Part shown: in pieces, positions 13,830 through 23,263 of the stretch | How the letters are laid out: each line of letters starts with the position of its first letter | Numbering within the stretch: position 1 is the first letter of the stretch | DNA from: Pseudodesulfovibrio sp. S3 | GTDB lineage: Bacteria; Desulfobacterota; Desulfovibrionia; Desulfovibrionales; Desulfovibrionaceae | Direction of reading: 5' to 3' | NCBI RefSeq assembly: GCF_004025585.1 | Contig: NZ_QTZO01000008.1 | Coordinates: 62,001 to 126,000 of the forward strand | DNA length: 64,000 nucleotides | The notes under the pieces: generated by a model | Seen by the model: only the letters and a program-made list of their open reading frames with translations | Told to the model about the DNA's origin: nothing | Databases searched by the model: none | Translations under genes and position numbers: made by a program

Positions 13830-16475
13830 CTATTCCCCTTCTCGCTTTTCGATCAGCACACTGTAAATGGCTTGGGAAAGATCGTCCTTGTCGTAGGGCT
13901 TGATAACCACCTGCCGGATGTTCGGCAAGCCCGCGGCTGCGGTGGTCGCGTCTTCTCGTCCGGAAATCAGGATGACGGGCAGGGACGGTTTCAAGGTGAA
14001 CAGTCGTTGCGCCAGTTGAGTCCCGCTCATGCCGGGCATGTCGTAATCCGTGATGACCAGATCGAAGGTATCGGGTGTTTCCATCAGTCGGTTGAGTGCA
14101 TCCTCGGGCCGTTCCAGGGGCGTGACCCTGCATCCCATGGCCTCGAGCAGGCGCGGCGTGGTGGCGAGCTGATCCTGGTCATCTTCCACGAACAGGATGC
14201 GAACGTCCAGCAACTGGTTACGATTGATGTCCGTGGCATGGTCGTTCAAATCCTCGCTTCCCTTGGGCAGGTAGATGGTAAAGGAAGTACCGCCGCCTTC
14301 ACGCTGAGTGACCTTCAGGCCACCCTTGTGGCTCCTGACGATGCCGTGAACCACGGCCAGGCCCAGTCCCGTTCCCTCGGTCTTGTCTTTGGTGGAGAAG
14401 AATGGTTCGAATATTTTATCTATGATTTCAGGAGGTATGCCCGGTCCGTTGTCAGCGACTTCCAGCCTGACGTATTCGCCAGGTACCAGCCCGAACAGGT
14501 CGGCGTCGTCCTTGCCCAAGAGGGCCTGTTCCAAGCGTACCCCGATGACGCCGCCGATGCCGCGCAGGGCGTGAAAGGCGTTTGTGAACAGGTTCATGGC
14601 TACTTGGTGAATCTGGGTCGGGTCCGCATGAACGCAGGCCAAGTCAGGTGCTATATGGGAGCGTATTTCGATATTTCTGGGCATGGAGGATTCCAGAAAT
14701 CCCAGGGCTTCGGTGATGACCCCGCCCACATCGGTGGCGCGGAATCCTTCGGTGGAGGGACGGCTGAAGGCGAGAATCTGTTTGACCACGCGTCCGCCCC
14801 GTCGGGCCGCCTTGAGCACCCTTTGCAAATCCTTGGAGGTCATCGAATCCGGGTCCAGATCGCTGACGGCCAATTCTGTTGAGTTGATGATGGAGGTAAG
14901 GATGTTGTTGAAATCATGGGCAATACCTCCAGCCAAGGTGCCGATGGCCTCCATCTTTTGGGATTGCAAAAGCTGCTTTTCCAGGTTGCGTTCCTTGGTG
15001 ATGTTTTCAGCCGTGCTGAGCACGCCCACGATCTGGCCGGATCGGTCGTTGATGGGTACTTTGTTGACTTCGACCCAGGCCGGGTTCCCGTTGGCATCTA
15101 TCAATTTGCGCCGGACCTTGCGAAAAGCCTTTTGCCTGTTGAGCACGTCCTTGTCGGCACTCTTGGCCCAGGCCGAGTACTCGGGATCGCGGATGACTTC
15201 GCTGGTGGACCTGCTCAGTGGATCGGCCCATTCCCGGAGTCCGAAAAATTCGGTAAAAGCGCGGTTGGTTCCAAGATATTGGCCGTTGGTGTCTTTCCAG
15301 GAAACGAGTTGGGGAACGGTATCCATGAGGGTTTGTTGGAATGCCAGCTGATCCTTGATCTTGCGTTCCACCTTCCTTCGTTCGATCATGGCCAGGAGCA
15401 GGAAAACAAGAACGAGCAGCAGCAGGGCGAAGCTGACCATGATCGTCCAGAACAGTTCCTTGGGAAGCTCATAGAAGGCCTTGGGCGCGTTGAGGATGCG
15501 GCTTCCCTCCGGCAGCGAGTCGATAGTCAGCTTGAGTCTTTGCATCACGTTGTAATCAAAGACGTATTCTCCTGTGTACTCCCGATAGACCGGTATGTCG
15601 TCCACGCTTTTTCCGCCCAGTATCTCAAGGGCCATGTTGGCGGTCTGCTGTCCATGCAGGTTCCCTGACAGAACCTTGCCACCCACTGCGCCGTGGGTGA
15701 TCAGGAATCCCCAGGCAGTGTAAATCGGTACGCTGGAGCGGTTGTAAATGGTCTGCATGACCTCTTCCGCTGTCAGGAAGCGGCCGTTGATGATTTGATA
15801 ATAAGGGATGAAGAACAGAAACGTGTCTTCGGGCAGGGACTCCACTTTCTCAAGGACCGAGCGCAGGGAGAAATCGATCCAGTATTCCACCTGCAAAGGT
15901 TTTTGGTATGATGCAACCTGGTCCCTGATCTGTTGCGTGATGGCTGTGCCCGCAGTGGACGAGTCGCTCACCACCACCATGCGCTGCTTGTCCGAGTGCA
16001 GGCGCAGAGCCACGTCCAAGGTGCTGGCAAGGTCGAACCGCTCCACCACGCCGGTCAGGTTGCCCTGATCCAAATCATGGGGTTCGAGATCGTTCACGCC
16101 GCAGAAGACCAGGGGCACTCCGGGGAACAGTATATCCCTGTATTGGCTGACGAAGGTAAAGGCGTCGTTGTCGGAAACAATGATGATGTCGAAATGTTCG
16201 TGCTTGTATTTCTCCTTGTACAATCGGAGAAGCATGCCTGTGACGTCTTCATAATTGTACCGCTTGGCGTCCATGTACTCGATTTGCAGATCAATTTTGT
16301 ACTGGCTCTGGTCCAGAACCGAACGCACACCTTCCAAAATGGCATCTGACCACCGGTAGCCGTGGTGATACGAATTCAGGTAGAAGACGGTTTTTTTGGG
16401 TTTTTCCGCTCCGGCCTGTGCAGGCAATAGGCAGAAGCAGGTGAGCAGGAGCAGTATCCAGATCTGTTTGCGCAT
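13830..16475 (-). CDS. Hybrid sensor histidine kinase with periplasmic ABC-substrate-binding-like sensor
   Basis: Probable partner kinase (LurS-like) of the regulator one base downstream. From the N-terminus: signal peptide or anchor (residues 1-23), a periplasmic region of about 310 residues resembling ABC_sub_bind sensors (TVFYLNSYHHGYRWSDAIL, IVSDNDAF), one membrane helix (about 342-363), a PAS domain, a histidine kinase core with HDFNNI (His about 520), an ATPase domain (DNGPGIPPE, GTGLGLAVVHGIV), and a C-terminal receiver (VEDDQDQ, VITDYDMPG). The start at 16475 has GAGGAAC before it; an upstream in-frame ATG at 16505 has none. 881 residues. The ligand is probably lactate or a related acid, which is inference. 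Confidence 0.85.
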   Translation of the reverse strand: MRKQIWILLLLTCFCLLPAQAGAEKPKKTVFYLNSYHHGYRWSDAILEGVRSVLDQSQYKIDLQIEYMDAKRYNYEDVTGMLLRLYKEKYKHEHFDIIIVSDNDAFTFVSQYRDILFPGVPLVFCGVNDLEPHDLDQGNLTGVVERFDLASTLDVALRLHSDKQRMVVVSDSSTAGTAITQQIRDQVASYQKPLQVEYWIDFSLRSVLEKVESLPEDTFLFFIPYYQIINGRFLTAEEVMQTIYNRSSVPIYTAWGFLITHGAVGGKVLSGNLHGQQTANMALEILGGKSVDDIPVYREYTGEYVFDYNVMQRLKLTIDSLPEGSRILNAPKAFYELPKELFWTIMVSFALLLLVLVFLLLAMIERRKVERKIKDQLAFQQTLMDTVPQLVSWKDTNGQYLGTNRAFTEFFGLREWADPLSRSTSEVIRDPEYSAWAKSADKDVLNRQKAFRKVRRKLIDANGNPAWVEVNKVPINDRSGQIVGVLSTAENITKERNLEKQLLQSQKMEAIGTLAGGIAHDFNNILTSIINSTELAVSDLDPDSMTSKDLQRVLKAARRGGRVVKQILAFSRPSTEGFRATDVGGVITEALGFLESSMPRNIEIRSHIAPDLACVHADPTQIHQVAMNLFTNAFHALRGIGGVIGVRLEQALLGKDDADLFGLVPGEYVRLEVADNGPGIPPEIIDKIFEPFFSTKDKTEGTGLGLAVVHGIVRSHKGGLKVTQREGGGTSFTIYLPKGSEDLNDHATDINRNQLLDVRILFVEDDQDQLATTPRLLEAMGCRVTPLERPEDALNRLMETPDTFDLVITDYDMPGMSGTQLAQRLFTLKPSLPVILISGREDATTAAAGLPNIRQVVIKPYDKDDLSQAIYSVLIEKREGE

Positions 16476-16747
16476 AGTTCCTCGGTTTTGGCATCCATTG
16501 TGCAATGGTGATTTTGACTCGTGTTGCTAATGCAAAGGTTGGGCCTTTATGTGCAGAAGTCAAGGCCTTGCCTTCATGGGCTGCACCATCATCGCGTGAT
16601 CGGAGTGTTGAGGAAATGATATATTTCCGTAACAAGGGTGACAAAATGGTAACTTGTGATTATTATGGTGTATGCAGGTAAGTGTTAATTAAATATCACT
16701 TGCCGATAGTGCTAAATTAATTGATTTTTTTATTAGGAGTTTGTCCG

Positions 16748-17050
16748 GTGGTCAGACATATAGTCATGTGGACGTTGAAAGAGGAAGCGGAAGGCAAAAC
16801 GGCAGCGGAAAACGGTGCCCGGATGAAAGAAATCCTGGAAGCTCTTGCGGGGCGTATTCAGGGGCTCAGACATATCGAGGTCAGCGTTGATATCGTGGAG
16901 GCTGATCCTGAATGCCATGTAGTGCTTTGTTCCGAGCATGATGACGTGGACGCTTTGAATCAGTATCAGGGGCATCCCGAACACCAGGCCTGTGTCAGCT
17001 TCGTGAAGAAGGTGGCTGCCAGCCGGAAGGCTGTTGATTACGTGATCTAA
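16748..17050 (+). CDS. Stress-responsive A/B barrel (Dabb) domain protein
   Basis: Small 100-residue cytoplasmic protein of the Dabb family, with the typical opening VRHIVMWTLKEEA, a central GLRHIEVSVDI strand and HPEHQACVSFVKKVAASRKAVDYV at the end. Family members form dimeric ferredoxin-like barrels, and most bacterial ones have no known role. The start is a GTG at 16748 with TTAGGAG eight bases upstream; an in-frame ATG at 16721 has no ribosome binding site. It is transcribed divergently from the sensor kinase gene. Confidence 0.85.
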   Translation: MVRHIVMWTLKEEAEGKTAAENGARMKEILEALAGRIQGLRHIEVSVDIVEADPECHVVLCSEHDDVDALNQYQGHPEHQACVSFVKKVAASRKAVDYVI

Positions 17051-17163
17051 AATGGATCGATCGAATATGTTTTGGGGAGGTTACACTTGGGGGTGCGATT
17101 CGAAACGAGCGCGGGCGGGAGAAGGAAAGCAGCGCCGAGAAGGATATCGTCAAGGAGAATACC

Positions 17164-17532
17164 ATGTCTATGCGTTTTGATCAGGAGCGAAAGCGGATTA
17201 TCTGCCGTTGGGAAGAGCCTATCAAGGTCGTGATGAACAAGAAGGAAGGGTTTATCAACCGTTCCCGGATGATCACGGTCAAGGTGAACGACAATGGCAA
17301 GTTGAACAGCAAGGATAGGCGGCGTCATGCGGCCCATCCCATGTTTCCGATTATCCGGCGTTTCAACCAGATGCTCAATTCCATCGAGTGTTACCCGCAA
17401 TGCGAGAACGAACACATGTGTGCGGTCTGCGGTACTGTGCACGGGGTCAGCCCGCACTTCGACACCAAGCGCCAGTCCATTGTCTGGTTGTGTAGGGAAC
17501 ATTTGACGGATTCGCCCAAGCTGGACGCGTAA
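17164..17532 (+). CDS. Conserved-looking small protein with Cys/His cluster, function unknown
   Basis: I do not recognise this 122-residue protein. It starts at an ATG with AAGGAGAA in front and ends before a strong terminator, both signs of a real gene. The N-terminal half is rich in Lys and Arg; the C-terminal half has CYPQCENEHMCAVCG and LCREH, a cysteine/histidine arrangement that could bind zinc. There are no membrane segments or signal peptide. It may share a transcript with the Dabb gene 113 bases upstream. Confidence 0.7.
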   Translation: MSMRFDQERKRIICRWEEPIKVVMNKKEGFINRSRMITVKVNDNGKLNSKDRRRHAAHPMFPIIRRFNQMLNSIECYPQCENEHMCAVCGTVHGVSPHFDTKRQSIVWLCREHLTDSPKLDA

Positions 17533-17614
17533 GTATCGTTCTTCGGGGCAAGGATATCCTGAGCGGGATGTTCGGTCTTTCGTTGAACCAACGCGTCTGA
17601 AAAAACAGACAGGT

Positions 17615-17652
17615 CGGCGTACCCTGAATAATTCAGGGTACGCCGTTTGTTT
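17615..17652 (+). terminator. Strong terminator after the Cys/His protein gene
   Basis: Inverted repeat CGGCGTACCCTGAAT and its complement around a single base, followed by TTTGTTTTTT. It ends the plus-strand transcript. Confidence 0.9.
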
Positions 17653-17680
17653 TTTACCCGGATACTCTTTCTGTCGTACA

Positions 17681-17715
17681 AATGAAAAGGCCCTGCGCAT
17701 ATGCGCAGGGCCTTT
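17681..17715 (-). terminator. Terminator after nhaB
   Basis: Perfect palindrome of two 15-base arms (AAAGGCCCTGCGCAT) at 17686-17715, flanked by A residues on the left, so the minus-strand transcript ends in TTTTCATTTG. It closes the CBS/SLC13/NhaB operon and faces the terminator at 17615. Confidence 0.8.
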
Positions 17716-17734
17716 GGTATTTCGTGCGCAGCTT

Positions 17735-19354
17735 CTACAGGAAGTAGTAGGTGGCTGCCAGGCCTGTGATTGACATGGTGATGGTGTAGGGCAGAGCCAG
17801 TACGACCATGCGACCGTAGGAGAGCCTGATGACCGGTGCCAGTGCCGAGGTCAGCAGGAACAGGAAGGCGGCCTGTCCGTTGGGCGTTGCCACGGACGGG
17901 ATGTTGGTGCCGGTGTTGATGGCGACCGCCAGTTTGTCGAAGTGGATCATGGCCTTGGTGACCGGTTCCTGTGCGGCAGCAGGCAGGGTTGCGATGGTCT
18001 CGGCGCGGACAAGGAGGGGGTCGGTCAGTCTCTCCATGAGAGCGATGCCATCGGTGACGCCGGGAATGGTGCCCAGGAGGGTTTCGAAGTGCATCTTGGT
18101 TTCCGAGATGTACACGGTCGCAACGAACACGTTGTCCGAGATCATGGAGAGCAGGCCGTTGGCCGAGTAGTACGCAGCGAGCTGGAGTTGGCCTTCCAGG
18201 GCGAGCACGAAGTGCATGACCGGGGCGAACAGATGCTGGTCATGGATGACACCGACAATGGCAAAGAAGACGACCAGCAGGGCGGTGAAAGGCAGGGCCT
18301 CTTCAAAGGCCGGGCCGAATTGGTGCTCGTCGGTGAAGCCGTTGAAGGCGGTGAGCAGGATGATGACCGACAGACCGATGATGCCGACCTCTGCCAGATG
18401 GAATCCCAGAGCCAGGATCAGCCAGATGCCGACCAGTGCCTGGATGATGAGTTTGGCCTTGCCGGCCATTCCACGTTTTTCTTCCATCTCGATGGCGGTT
18501 TCCAGCAGGTGCGAGCGGATGTTGCCCGGCATCTGTGCGCCGTATCCGAAGAGGCTGAATTTTTCGACAACAACACAGGTCAGCAGACCGACAACCAGCA
18601 CGGGCATGGAAACCGGGGCAACCTGCATGAAGAAGGGAACGAAGTGCCAGCCCATTTCTTCGGCGATGAGCAGGTTCTGGGGTTCGCCCACCAGGGTGCA
18701 GACGCCGCCGAGTGCCGTTCCTACGGCACCGTGCATCATCAGGTTGCGCAGGAAGGCGCGGAATTCCAGGAGGTCAGTCCGGCTCTGTTCTTTGACCGCA
18801 TCGTCGGAGCTGAGGTCGTGCGCGGTGCCCATGGGTTGATCCGAGGCAAAGCGGTGATACACATTGTAGAATCCATAGGCCACGGCGATGATGACTGCGG
18901 TGACGGTCAGGGCGTCCAGGAAAGCGGACAGGAACGCACCGGCAAAACAGAACAGCAAGGATATGATGACCTTGGAGCTGATCTTTGTCAGGATGCGGGT
19001 GAAGGTGAATTGCAGGAAGTCTTTCATGAAGTAAATACCCGCGACCATGAAGATCAACAGCAGGATGACGGGGAAGTTGTTGAGCGCTTCATGATAGACC
19101 GTGGCGGGCGAGGTCATCCCCAGGATGACGGCTTCAATGGCCAGCAAACCGCCTGCAGGCAGCGGATAGCATTTGAGGGCCATTGCCAGTGTAAAGATGA
19201 ATTCGAGGATCAGTACCCAGCCTGCTACGAACGGACCGGCAACGAGCATGAGTATGGGGTTAAGTACAAGGAAGGCCAGAATGGCAACTTTGTACCAGTT
19301 GGGTGCTTTACCGAGAAAATTCTTGCCGAAGGCTTGTATCAGTGTTTGAGCCAT
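17735..19354 (-). CDS. nhaB: Na+/H+ antiporter NhaB
   Basis: Inner-membrane antiporter exchanging internal sodium for protons. The 539 residues follow the NhaB family closely: [11 protein letters not shown] at the N-terminus, [67 protein letters not shown] and [25 protein letters not shown] precedes the ATG. It is the last gene of a minus-strand run with a CBS protein, an SLC13 transporter and a beta-helix protein, and could recycle sodium brought in by the SLC13 symporter; that pairing is inference. Confidence 0.95.
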   Translation of the reverse strand: MAQTLIQAFGKNFLGKAPNWYKVAILAFLVLNPILMLVAGPFVAGWVLILEFIFTLAMALKCYPLPAGGLLAIEAVILGMTSPATVYHEALNNFPVILLLIFMVAGIYFMKDFLQFTFTRILTKISSKVIISLLFCFAGAFLSAFLDALTVTAVIIAVAYGFYNVYHRFASDQPMGTAHDLSSDDAVKEQSRTDLLEFRAFLRNLMMHGAVGTALGGVCTLVGEPQNLLIAEEMGWHFVPFFMQVAPVSMPVLVVGLLTCVVVEKFSLFGYGAQMPGNIRSHLLETAIEMEEKRGMAGKAKLIIQALVGIWLILALGFHLAEVGIIGLSVIILLTAFNGFTDEHQFGPAFEEALPFTALLVVFFAIVGVIHDQHLFAPVMHFVLALEGQLQLAAYYSANGLLSMISDNVFVATVYISETKMHFETLLGTIPGVTDGIALMERLTDPLLVRAETIATLPAAAQEPVTKAMIHFDKLAVAINTGTNIPSVATPNGQAAFLFLLTSALAPVIRLSYGRMVVLALPYTITMSITGLAATYYFL

Positions 19355-19406
19355 AGTCTGTGTCTCCTCAAATCAGTGTATTGGTCGTGATGGGCTACTT
19401 CGTTGC

Positions 19407-20831
19407 TTAATCGCCAATAATCATGGTCGGATACATGCCTGCATCCGGTCCTGTCTGGAAGGGTTGAAGGATGTTGAAACATGCGGCTTGCGTCTTCTGG
19501 GCATGTCCGCGAGTATTCTCGCTCCCGTCGAAATCCGCACCGTTTTCTTCACGGATATGGTTGATACGGTGTCTGAATGCATCAACGAACGCCTGACCGT
19601 CTCCCTTGAAAGTGGCGTTGCCCAAGGACATGTCGGTGGCCTTGGCGAGATCGTCCAGATTCACGCATTGGGTGGCGAGGTCGGCCTGTCTGGTGACATA
19701 GCCCCATACTGCCGAATTGTCGGGAATCGTGATCTCTTCCTCGGCATCGATGATGGTGTGCGGCATGATGATGGAGTCGCGCCCGATGGTGATGGGGTAC
19801 TCTTCGGTGCCGTGGACAAAGGAGTTGAACCCCACGAAGACATTCTTGCCGTTCTTGGTCCAGATGACCTTGCCGCCATGGGCGGTAACGTTGTTGCCTT
19901 CGTAAATGGAGTTTTTGATGTAGCAGTTTTCCTGGGCGTTGGAGCCTTTGCCTATGTATGAATTTTCCACGTGGGCGCGCTGCACGATGAGTCCGTTTTC
20001 GCCGATCTCGCAGTCGCCCTTTATAACGGCGTATGGTGAAACATAGGTGGATTCAGGAATATGCATGTCCACTTCAGGGGCGCATACCGTTGAGTAGATC
20101 GGTACGAAGTCTTCTTTGAACTCGTCTACGTATTCGATGAATTTTCCGGTCAGTTGGCCGTTTTCATCGAGCTTGACATATTGTTCGATCACGCCTTCGG
20201 GGAAAACGTAGTTGAACTCGAACAGGTCACCGGATTTAATCCAGACGCGGCCTGGCTCAATGGTCACGCGGGAGAGATCCCCGGCCTGGACGTAGGAGAA
20301 ATCGCCGAGCACGCAGTTGTGCATGACGGACAGGTCGGCTGTGGCGAACGCGCCGAGATAGACACCTTCGGTAGTGGTGCCGTGGATGTTGGAGTAGTGC
20401 ATGGCAACGGTGTTCAGGATGCGGAAAACCTCGGGTGTTTCCGGGTTTTTGGAGTTGTTGTGCACCAGGGTCTTGACCAGGAAGCAGTTGATGATGCGGA
20501 TGACTTCATCGTAGAATAGTTTGGTTTTGACGCCGTTGAATTCCACCATGTCGCCCTTGCGCTTGAGTTCGTCACCGCGCACGTTTGATTTGTACACTAC
20601 GGAGCGGTCAACCTGTGTTTTGCCGAGAAAATAGGTTCCTGCGAGGTTGGAATTGCTGAATTTGAAGCTGATGGGATGGTCTTCGGTCAATGCGTAGAAC
20701 GCGTAATAGAGCAGATGGCGCTCTCTTGGGATGGCGTTTTGCAAAATGGGGCGGACGTCAATGCCCATTGGTTTCAAGTTGACGTTTACCCGGGACGTGA
20801 TGTGATCAAAGAGAGCTTCAAGTTTTTCCAT
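19407..20831 (-). CDS. Hexapeptide-repeat (left-handed beta-helix) protein, possible acyl- or nucleotidyltransferase relative
   Basis: Protein of 474 residues. The middle (about 270-390) has a run of hexapeptide-like turns (IKGDCEIGENGLIVQRAHVE, SYIGKGSNAQENCYIKNSI, ITIGRDSIIMPHTIID, ITIPDNSAVWGYV), indicating a left-handed beta-helix as in acyltransferases and the C-terminal domain of GlmU. The N-terminal 200 residues match nothing I know, and I see no N-terminal nucleotidyltransferase loop, so substrate and reaction are unknown. There is no signal peptide. The gene lies between two sodium/anion transporter genes, which is an odd place for such a protein. Confidence 0.75.
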   Translation of the reverse strand: MEKLEALFDHITSRVNVNLKPMGIDVRPILQNAIPRERHLLYYAFYALTEDHPISFKFSNSNLAGTYFLGKTQVDRSVVYKSNVRGDELKRKGDMVEFNGVKTKLFYDEVIRIINCFLVKTLVHNNSKNPETPEVFRILNTVAMHYSNIHGTTTEGVYLGAFATADLSVMHNCVLGDFSYVQAGDLSRVTIEPGRVWIKSGDLFEFNYVFPEGVIEQYVKLDENGQLTGKFIEYVDEFKEDFVPIYSTVCAPEVDMHIPESTYVSPYAVIKGDCEIGENGLIVQRAHVENSYIGKGSNAQENCYIKNSIYEGNNVTAHGGKVIWTKNGKNVFVGFNSFVHGTEEYPITIGRDSIIMPHTIIDAEEEITIPDNSAVWGYVTRQADLATQCVNLDDLAKATDMSLGNATFKGDGQAFVDAFRHRINHIREENGADFDGSENTRGHAQKTQAACFNILQPFQTGPDAGMYPTMIIGD

Positions 20832-20865
20832 ATTTTCACTTTAGGTTTAGGGTTGTGATTTGGAA

Positions 20866-20894
20866 CGGCTGCCGTGCATGGTACACGGCAGCCG
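20866..20894 (-). other. Intercistronic hairpin after the SLC13 gene
   Basis: Perfect 11-bp stem CGGCTGCCGTG/CACGGCAGCCG with a 7-base loop between the SLC13 and beta-helix genes. There is no T-run on either strand. It may reduce or protect transcription into the downstream genes. Confidence 0.55.
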
Positions 20895-20926
20895 ATTATA
20901 TATGTACTTTACTCGGTCCGATGCGT

Positions 20927-22402
20927 CTAGCCTCCAGTCGGGAGGGTGATGGGCATGCCCATCAGCGGCCAGATGACGAGGACGGCGATGCCCACCACAA
21001 CCATCAGCAGCAGGGATGCAGGAATGCCCCATCCGAAGAACTCGCCGGTGGTGAACTGTCCGGAATCGTAGGCAATGGCATTGGGCGCCGCACCTACCAG
21101 CAGCAGGAAGGGCATACCGGCCATGACCAGGGAAGCGTAAAGGATGACTTCCGGTGCCACGCCGAGGTAGGGCGCGATGACCAGGGCCACGGGCAATGAG
21201 ATGGCTATGGCCGCCACGTTCATTATGAAGTTGGTCATGATCATGACGAAGAAGGCGATGGACATGACAAAGACGAACCAGTGTGCGTTCTGGAACATGA
21301 CCAGCCAGTTGACCGCCATCCATTTTGCGGCACCGGTCTCCCAGAGACAGAAGCCGATGGACATGGCTCCGGCAAAGAGCAGGATGATGTTCCACGGGAT
21401 GTCTTCCAGGTCCTTGAGATCAAGTATCTTGAAGATGAAGAAGAGTACCGAGGAGCACAGGATGATGGCGGTCTTGTCTACTGCCTTGAGGGCCGGCACG
21501 AAGGCGCGCAGGGACATGATGATGATGACGACGGCAACGATGATGGCGGCCATGATTTCGTCACGGGTCAGGCTGCCCATTTTGGCGTTGAGTTCGCGGG
21601 CTTTTTCGCGCAGGCCGGGAATGCGGTCCTTTTCAGGTTTGCATACGACCATGAAGAAGCCCCAGAGCAGGAAGGTCATGGCCCAGCCGATGGGGGCCAT
21701 GTAGTAGGTCAGTTCGAAGAAGCCGATGTCCACGTTGACGATTTCCTTGTAGAAACCGATGGCGACAGCACCGCGTGCTGCGCCGAGCAGGGTGACGATG
21801 GAACCGGCTCCGGCCACATAGGCCATGCCGATGAACAGCCCCTTGCCGAATTTGGTAGGTCTGTCCCCTTCGCCGTACAAGGCATAGATGGCGAGCAGCA
21901 GCGGGTAGATGGTGGCTGCGACCGCCGTATGCGCCATGATGTGCGTCAGGGCGGCGGTGACCACGAACACGCCGAGATAGATCATCGAAGTGCGTTCACC
22001 CACGATGTCGAGCATCTTGTAGGCCAACCGTTTGGTCAGGCCGGTTTTTGTGAAAACCAGGCCGATCATGATGGAGGCGAAGATGAACAGGACGGATGGG
22101 TCCATGAAGTCCTTGAAGGCTACCTTGGCCGGGCGGATCAGGAACATGACCTGCAGGATGCCGATCATGAGCGAGGTGACGCCGATGGGCACGACCTCGA
22201 AGACCCACCATGTGCCTGCCAGCAGGAACACGGCGATGGCGCCCTTGGCTTCCGGCGACAGAGGGAAATGTTCTCCCATGGGGTCGACCGCGTCCGGCCA
22301 GGCCGGACTGGAGTAGACTATGGCGAACAACGTTATGCCGGTGAGAAGAAATATTAAACGTTTCCAGTCGAATGCGGGTTTTGCGATGTGTGCAGTCTCC
22401 AT
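20927..22402 (-). CDS. SLC13/DASS family sodium:anion symporter
   Basis: Inner-membrane transporter of 491 residues with about 12 hydrophobic segments. Features include VVPIGVTSLMIGILQ, the repeat-like ALTHIMAHTAVAATIYPL and NFIMNVAAIAISLPVALVIAP, and LLVGAAPNAIAYDSGQF, which resembles the SNT/xAPN substrate and sodium sites of the DASS family. Substrates in the family are sulfate or di- and tricarboxylates. In a sulfate reducer sulfate is attractive, but the sequence does not decide. AAGGA lies before the ATG. It directly follows the CBS gene and precedes the beta-helix and nhaB genes. Confidence 0.88.
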   Translation of the reverse strand: METAHIAKPAFDWKRLIFLLTGITLFAIVYSSPAWPDAVDPMGEHFPLSPEAKGAIAVFLLAGTWWVFEVVPIGVTSLMIGILQVMFLIRPAKVAFKDFMDPSVLFIFASIMIGLVFTKTGLTKRLAYKMLDIVGERTSMIYLGVFVVTAALTHIMAHTAVAATIYPLLLAIYALYGEGDRPTKFGKGLFIGMAYVAGAGSIVTLLGAARGAVAIGFYKEIVNVDIGFFELTYYMAPIGWAMTFLLWGFFMVVCKPEKDRIPGLREKARELNAKMGSLTRDEIMAAIIVAVVIIIMSLRAFVPALKAVDKTAIILCSSVLFFIFKILDLKDLEDIPWNIILLFAGAMSIGFCLWETGAAKWMAVNWLVMFQNAHWFVFVMSIAFFVMIMTNFIMNVAAIAISLPVALVIAPYLGVAPEVILYASLVMAGMPFLLLVGAAPNAIAYDSGQFTTGEFFGWGIPASLLLMVVVGIAVLVIWPLMGMPITLPTGG

Positions 22403-22426
22403 TATATTATCCTTGTACGACAGGGG

Positions 22427-22948
22427 CTATTTGCCCAAGGCGCAGGCGCGCATCTGGTTGGTGAGCTCGTTGAAAATGTCCGACAACCTGAGAACTCCGG
22501 TTATTGTACCCTTGTCCCGAACGATAAGAGGCTGGGGCGTTCCTACCATATACATATGCAGACCATGTTCAAGGTCATTATTTTCATCTATGTAATGACT
22601 TGCCTCGGGAACGTGCATGGCATCGGCGACTTTTATTTCAACGCCTCTGGCACAGATGTTGGACAGGGTGTCGGCCCACAGGTTGAATTCCTTGAATTGC
22701 TCGGCAACAACGCGATTGGACAGGATGTCGGTGTCCAGATCTTTTTTGCTGAGTTTTTTGTAGTTGGGTTCCAGAGCAGTGAGAATGTCGGTCATGGTCA
22801 GTACGCCGATAAAGTCTCCGCTTCCATCCAGAATGAAGATGTCCCGGTGTTTACCTTCTTTCAAGGCGACAACCGCTTCGCCGAGCGTTGCATCGGCTCC
22901 GAGTGTCAGGTAGTCGCCTACCGGGGTCATCAGGTCTTTGACTTTCAT
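22427..22948 (-). CDS. CBS-domain pair protein
   Basis: Stand-alone regulatory protein of 173 residues with two CBS motifs: KVKDLMTPVGDYLTLGADATLGEAVVAL with DGSGDFIGVLTMTDIL, and KVADAMHVPEASHYIDENNDLEHGL with VRDKGTITGVLRLSDIF. CBS pairs usually bind adenosine nucleotides and adjust partner proteins; here the likely partner is the SLC13 transporter, whose gene starts 24 bases later. A very strong ribosome binding site (GGGAGGAGG) precedes the ATG. It heads the operon and has a long structured leader. Confidence 0.88.
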   Translation of the reverse strand: MKVKDLMTPVGDYLTLGADATLGEAVVALKEGKHRDIFILDGSGDFIGVLTMTDILTALEPNYKKLSKKDLDTDILSNRVVAEQFKEFNLWADTLSNICARGVEIKVADAMHVPEASHYIDENNDLEHGLHMYMVGTPQPLIVRDKGTITGVLRLSDIFNELTNQMRACALGK

Positions 22949-22974
22949 CTAGTTCCTCCTCCCGAGAAAAAACT

Positions 22975-23036
22975 GTTTACTCATGGTGGCGACGTCTGCT
23001 CAGCAGAGGGAGCAGGACGTCATGGTAGTCGTAAAC
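22975..23036 (-). promoter_or_regulatory. Structured leader upstream of the CBS gene, possible cis-regulatory RNA
   Basis: In the predicted leader the outer hexamers GTTTAC and GTAAAC pair (plus-strand positions 23031-23036 and 22975-22980). They enclose asymmetric internal loops and an 11-bp stem with one bulge (22991-23001 with 23010-23021). The apical loop, read on the minus strand, contains CCTC, able to pair with GAGG of the ribosome binding site. It does not match any riboswitch class I can recall with confidence. Confidence 0.45.
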
Positions 23037-23129
23037 GCTGCCGTGAACCGTTGCCTGCCTGGAAACCTAGCCCCAATTCCTCAGGTCGGACAAATGTTCC
23101 GACCATGGCGTGCAGTGGGTTCGCATTTC

Positions 23130-23158
23130 TATAGATAGCAATACAAAGTTTGCGTCAA
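23130..23158 (-). promoter_or_regulatory. Probable sigma-70 promoter of the CBS/SLC13/nhaB operon
   Basis: On the minus strand TTGACG (23158-23153) is followed 15 bases later by TATCTA (23137-23132), overlapping TCTATA at 17-base spacing. The start would be near 23125, giving a leader of about 175 bases with a GGTCGGA/TCCGACC inverted repeat at 23084-23104 close to its 5' end. Confidence 0.5.
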
Positions 23159-23191
23159 GAGTTCTATGTGAAATATGGATCAAGAACAATC

Positions 23192-23248
23192 TGAAACATT
23201 ATGAAACCATTATTGCCAGCAAGAGTGTTTCGAAGTGAAACATTATGG
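23192..23248. promoter_or_regulatory. Cluster of TGAAACA operator-like sites
   Basis: Contains a perfect 6-5-6 inverted repeat TGTTTC-GAAGT-GAAACA (23226-23242) and a further TGAAACATTATG copy at 23192-23203. A third TGAAACAT lies at 25052-25059, at the start of the nearby enhancer-binding-protein gene. The cluster is 35 to 90 bases upstream of the -35 box of the CBS operon, as expected for an activator. Confidence 0.5.
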
Positions 23249-23263
23249 TACGTTTTCGTCGGG

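Noticed and set aside
17942-19390. Long open frame (482 codons) on the plus strand
   Set aside because: Antisense to nhaB; composition rich in Asp, Glu, Gln and His, a typical mirror of a membrane protein.
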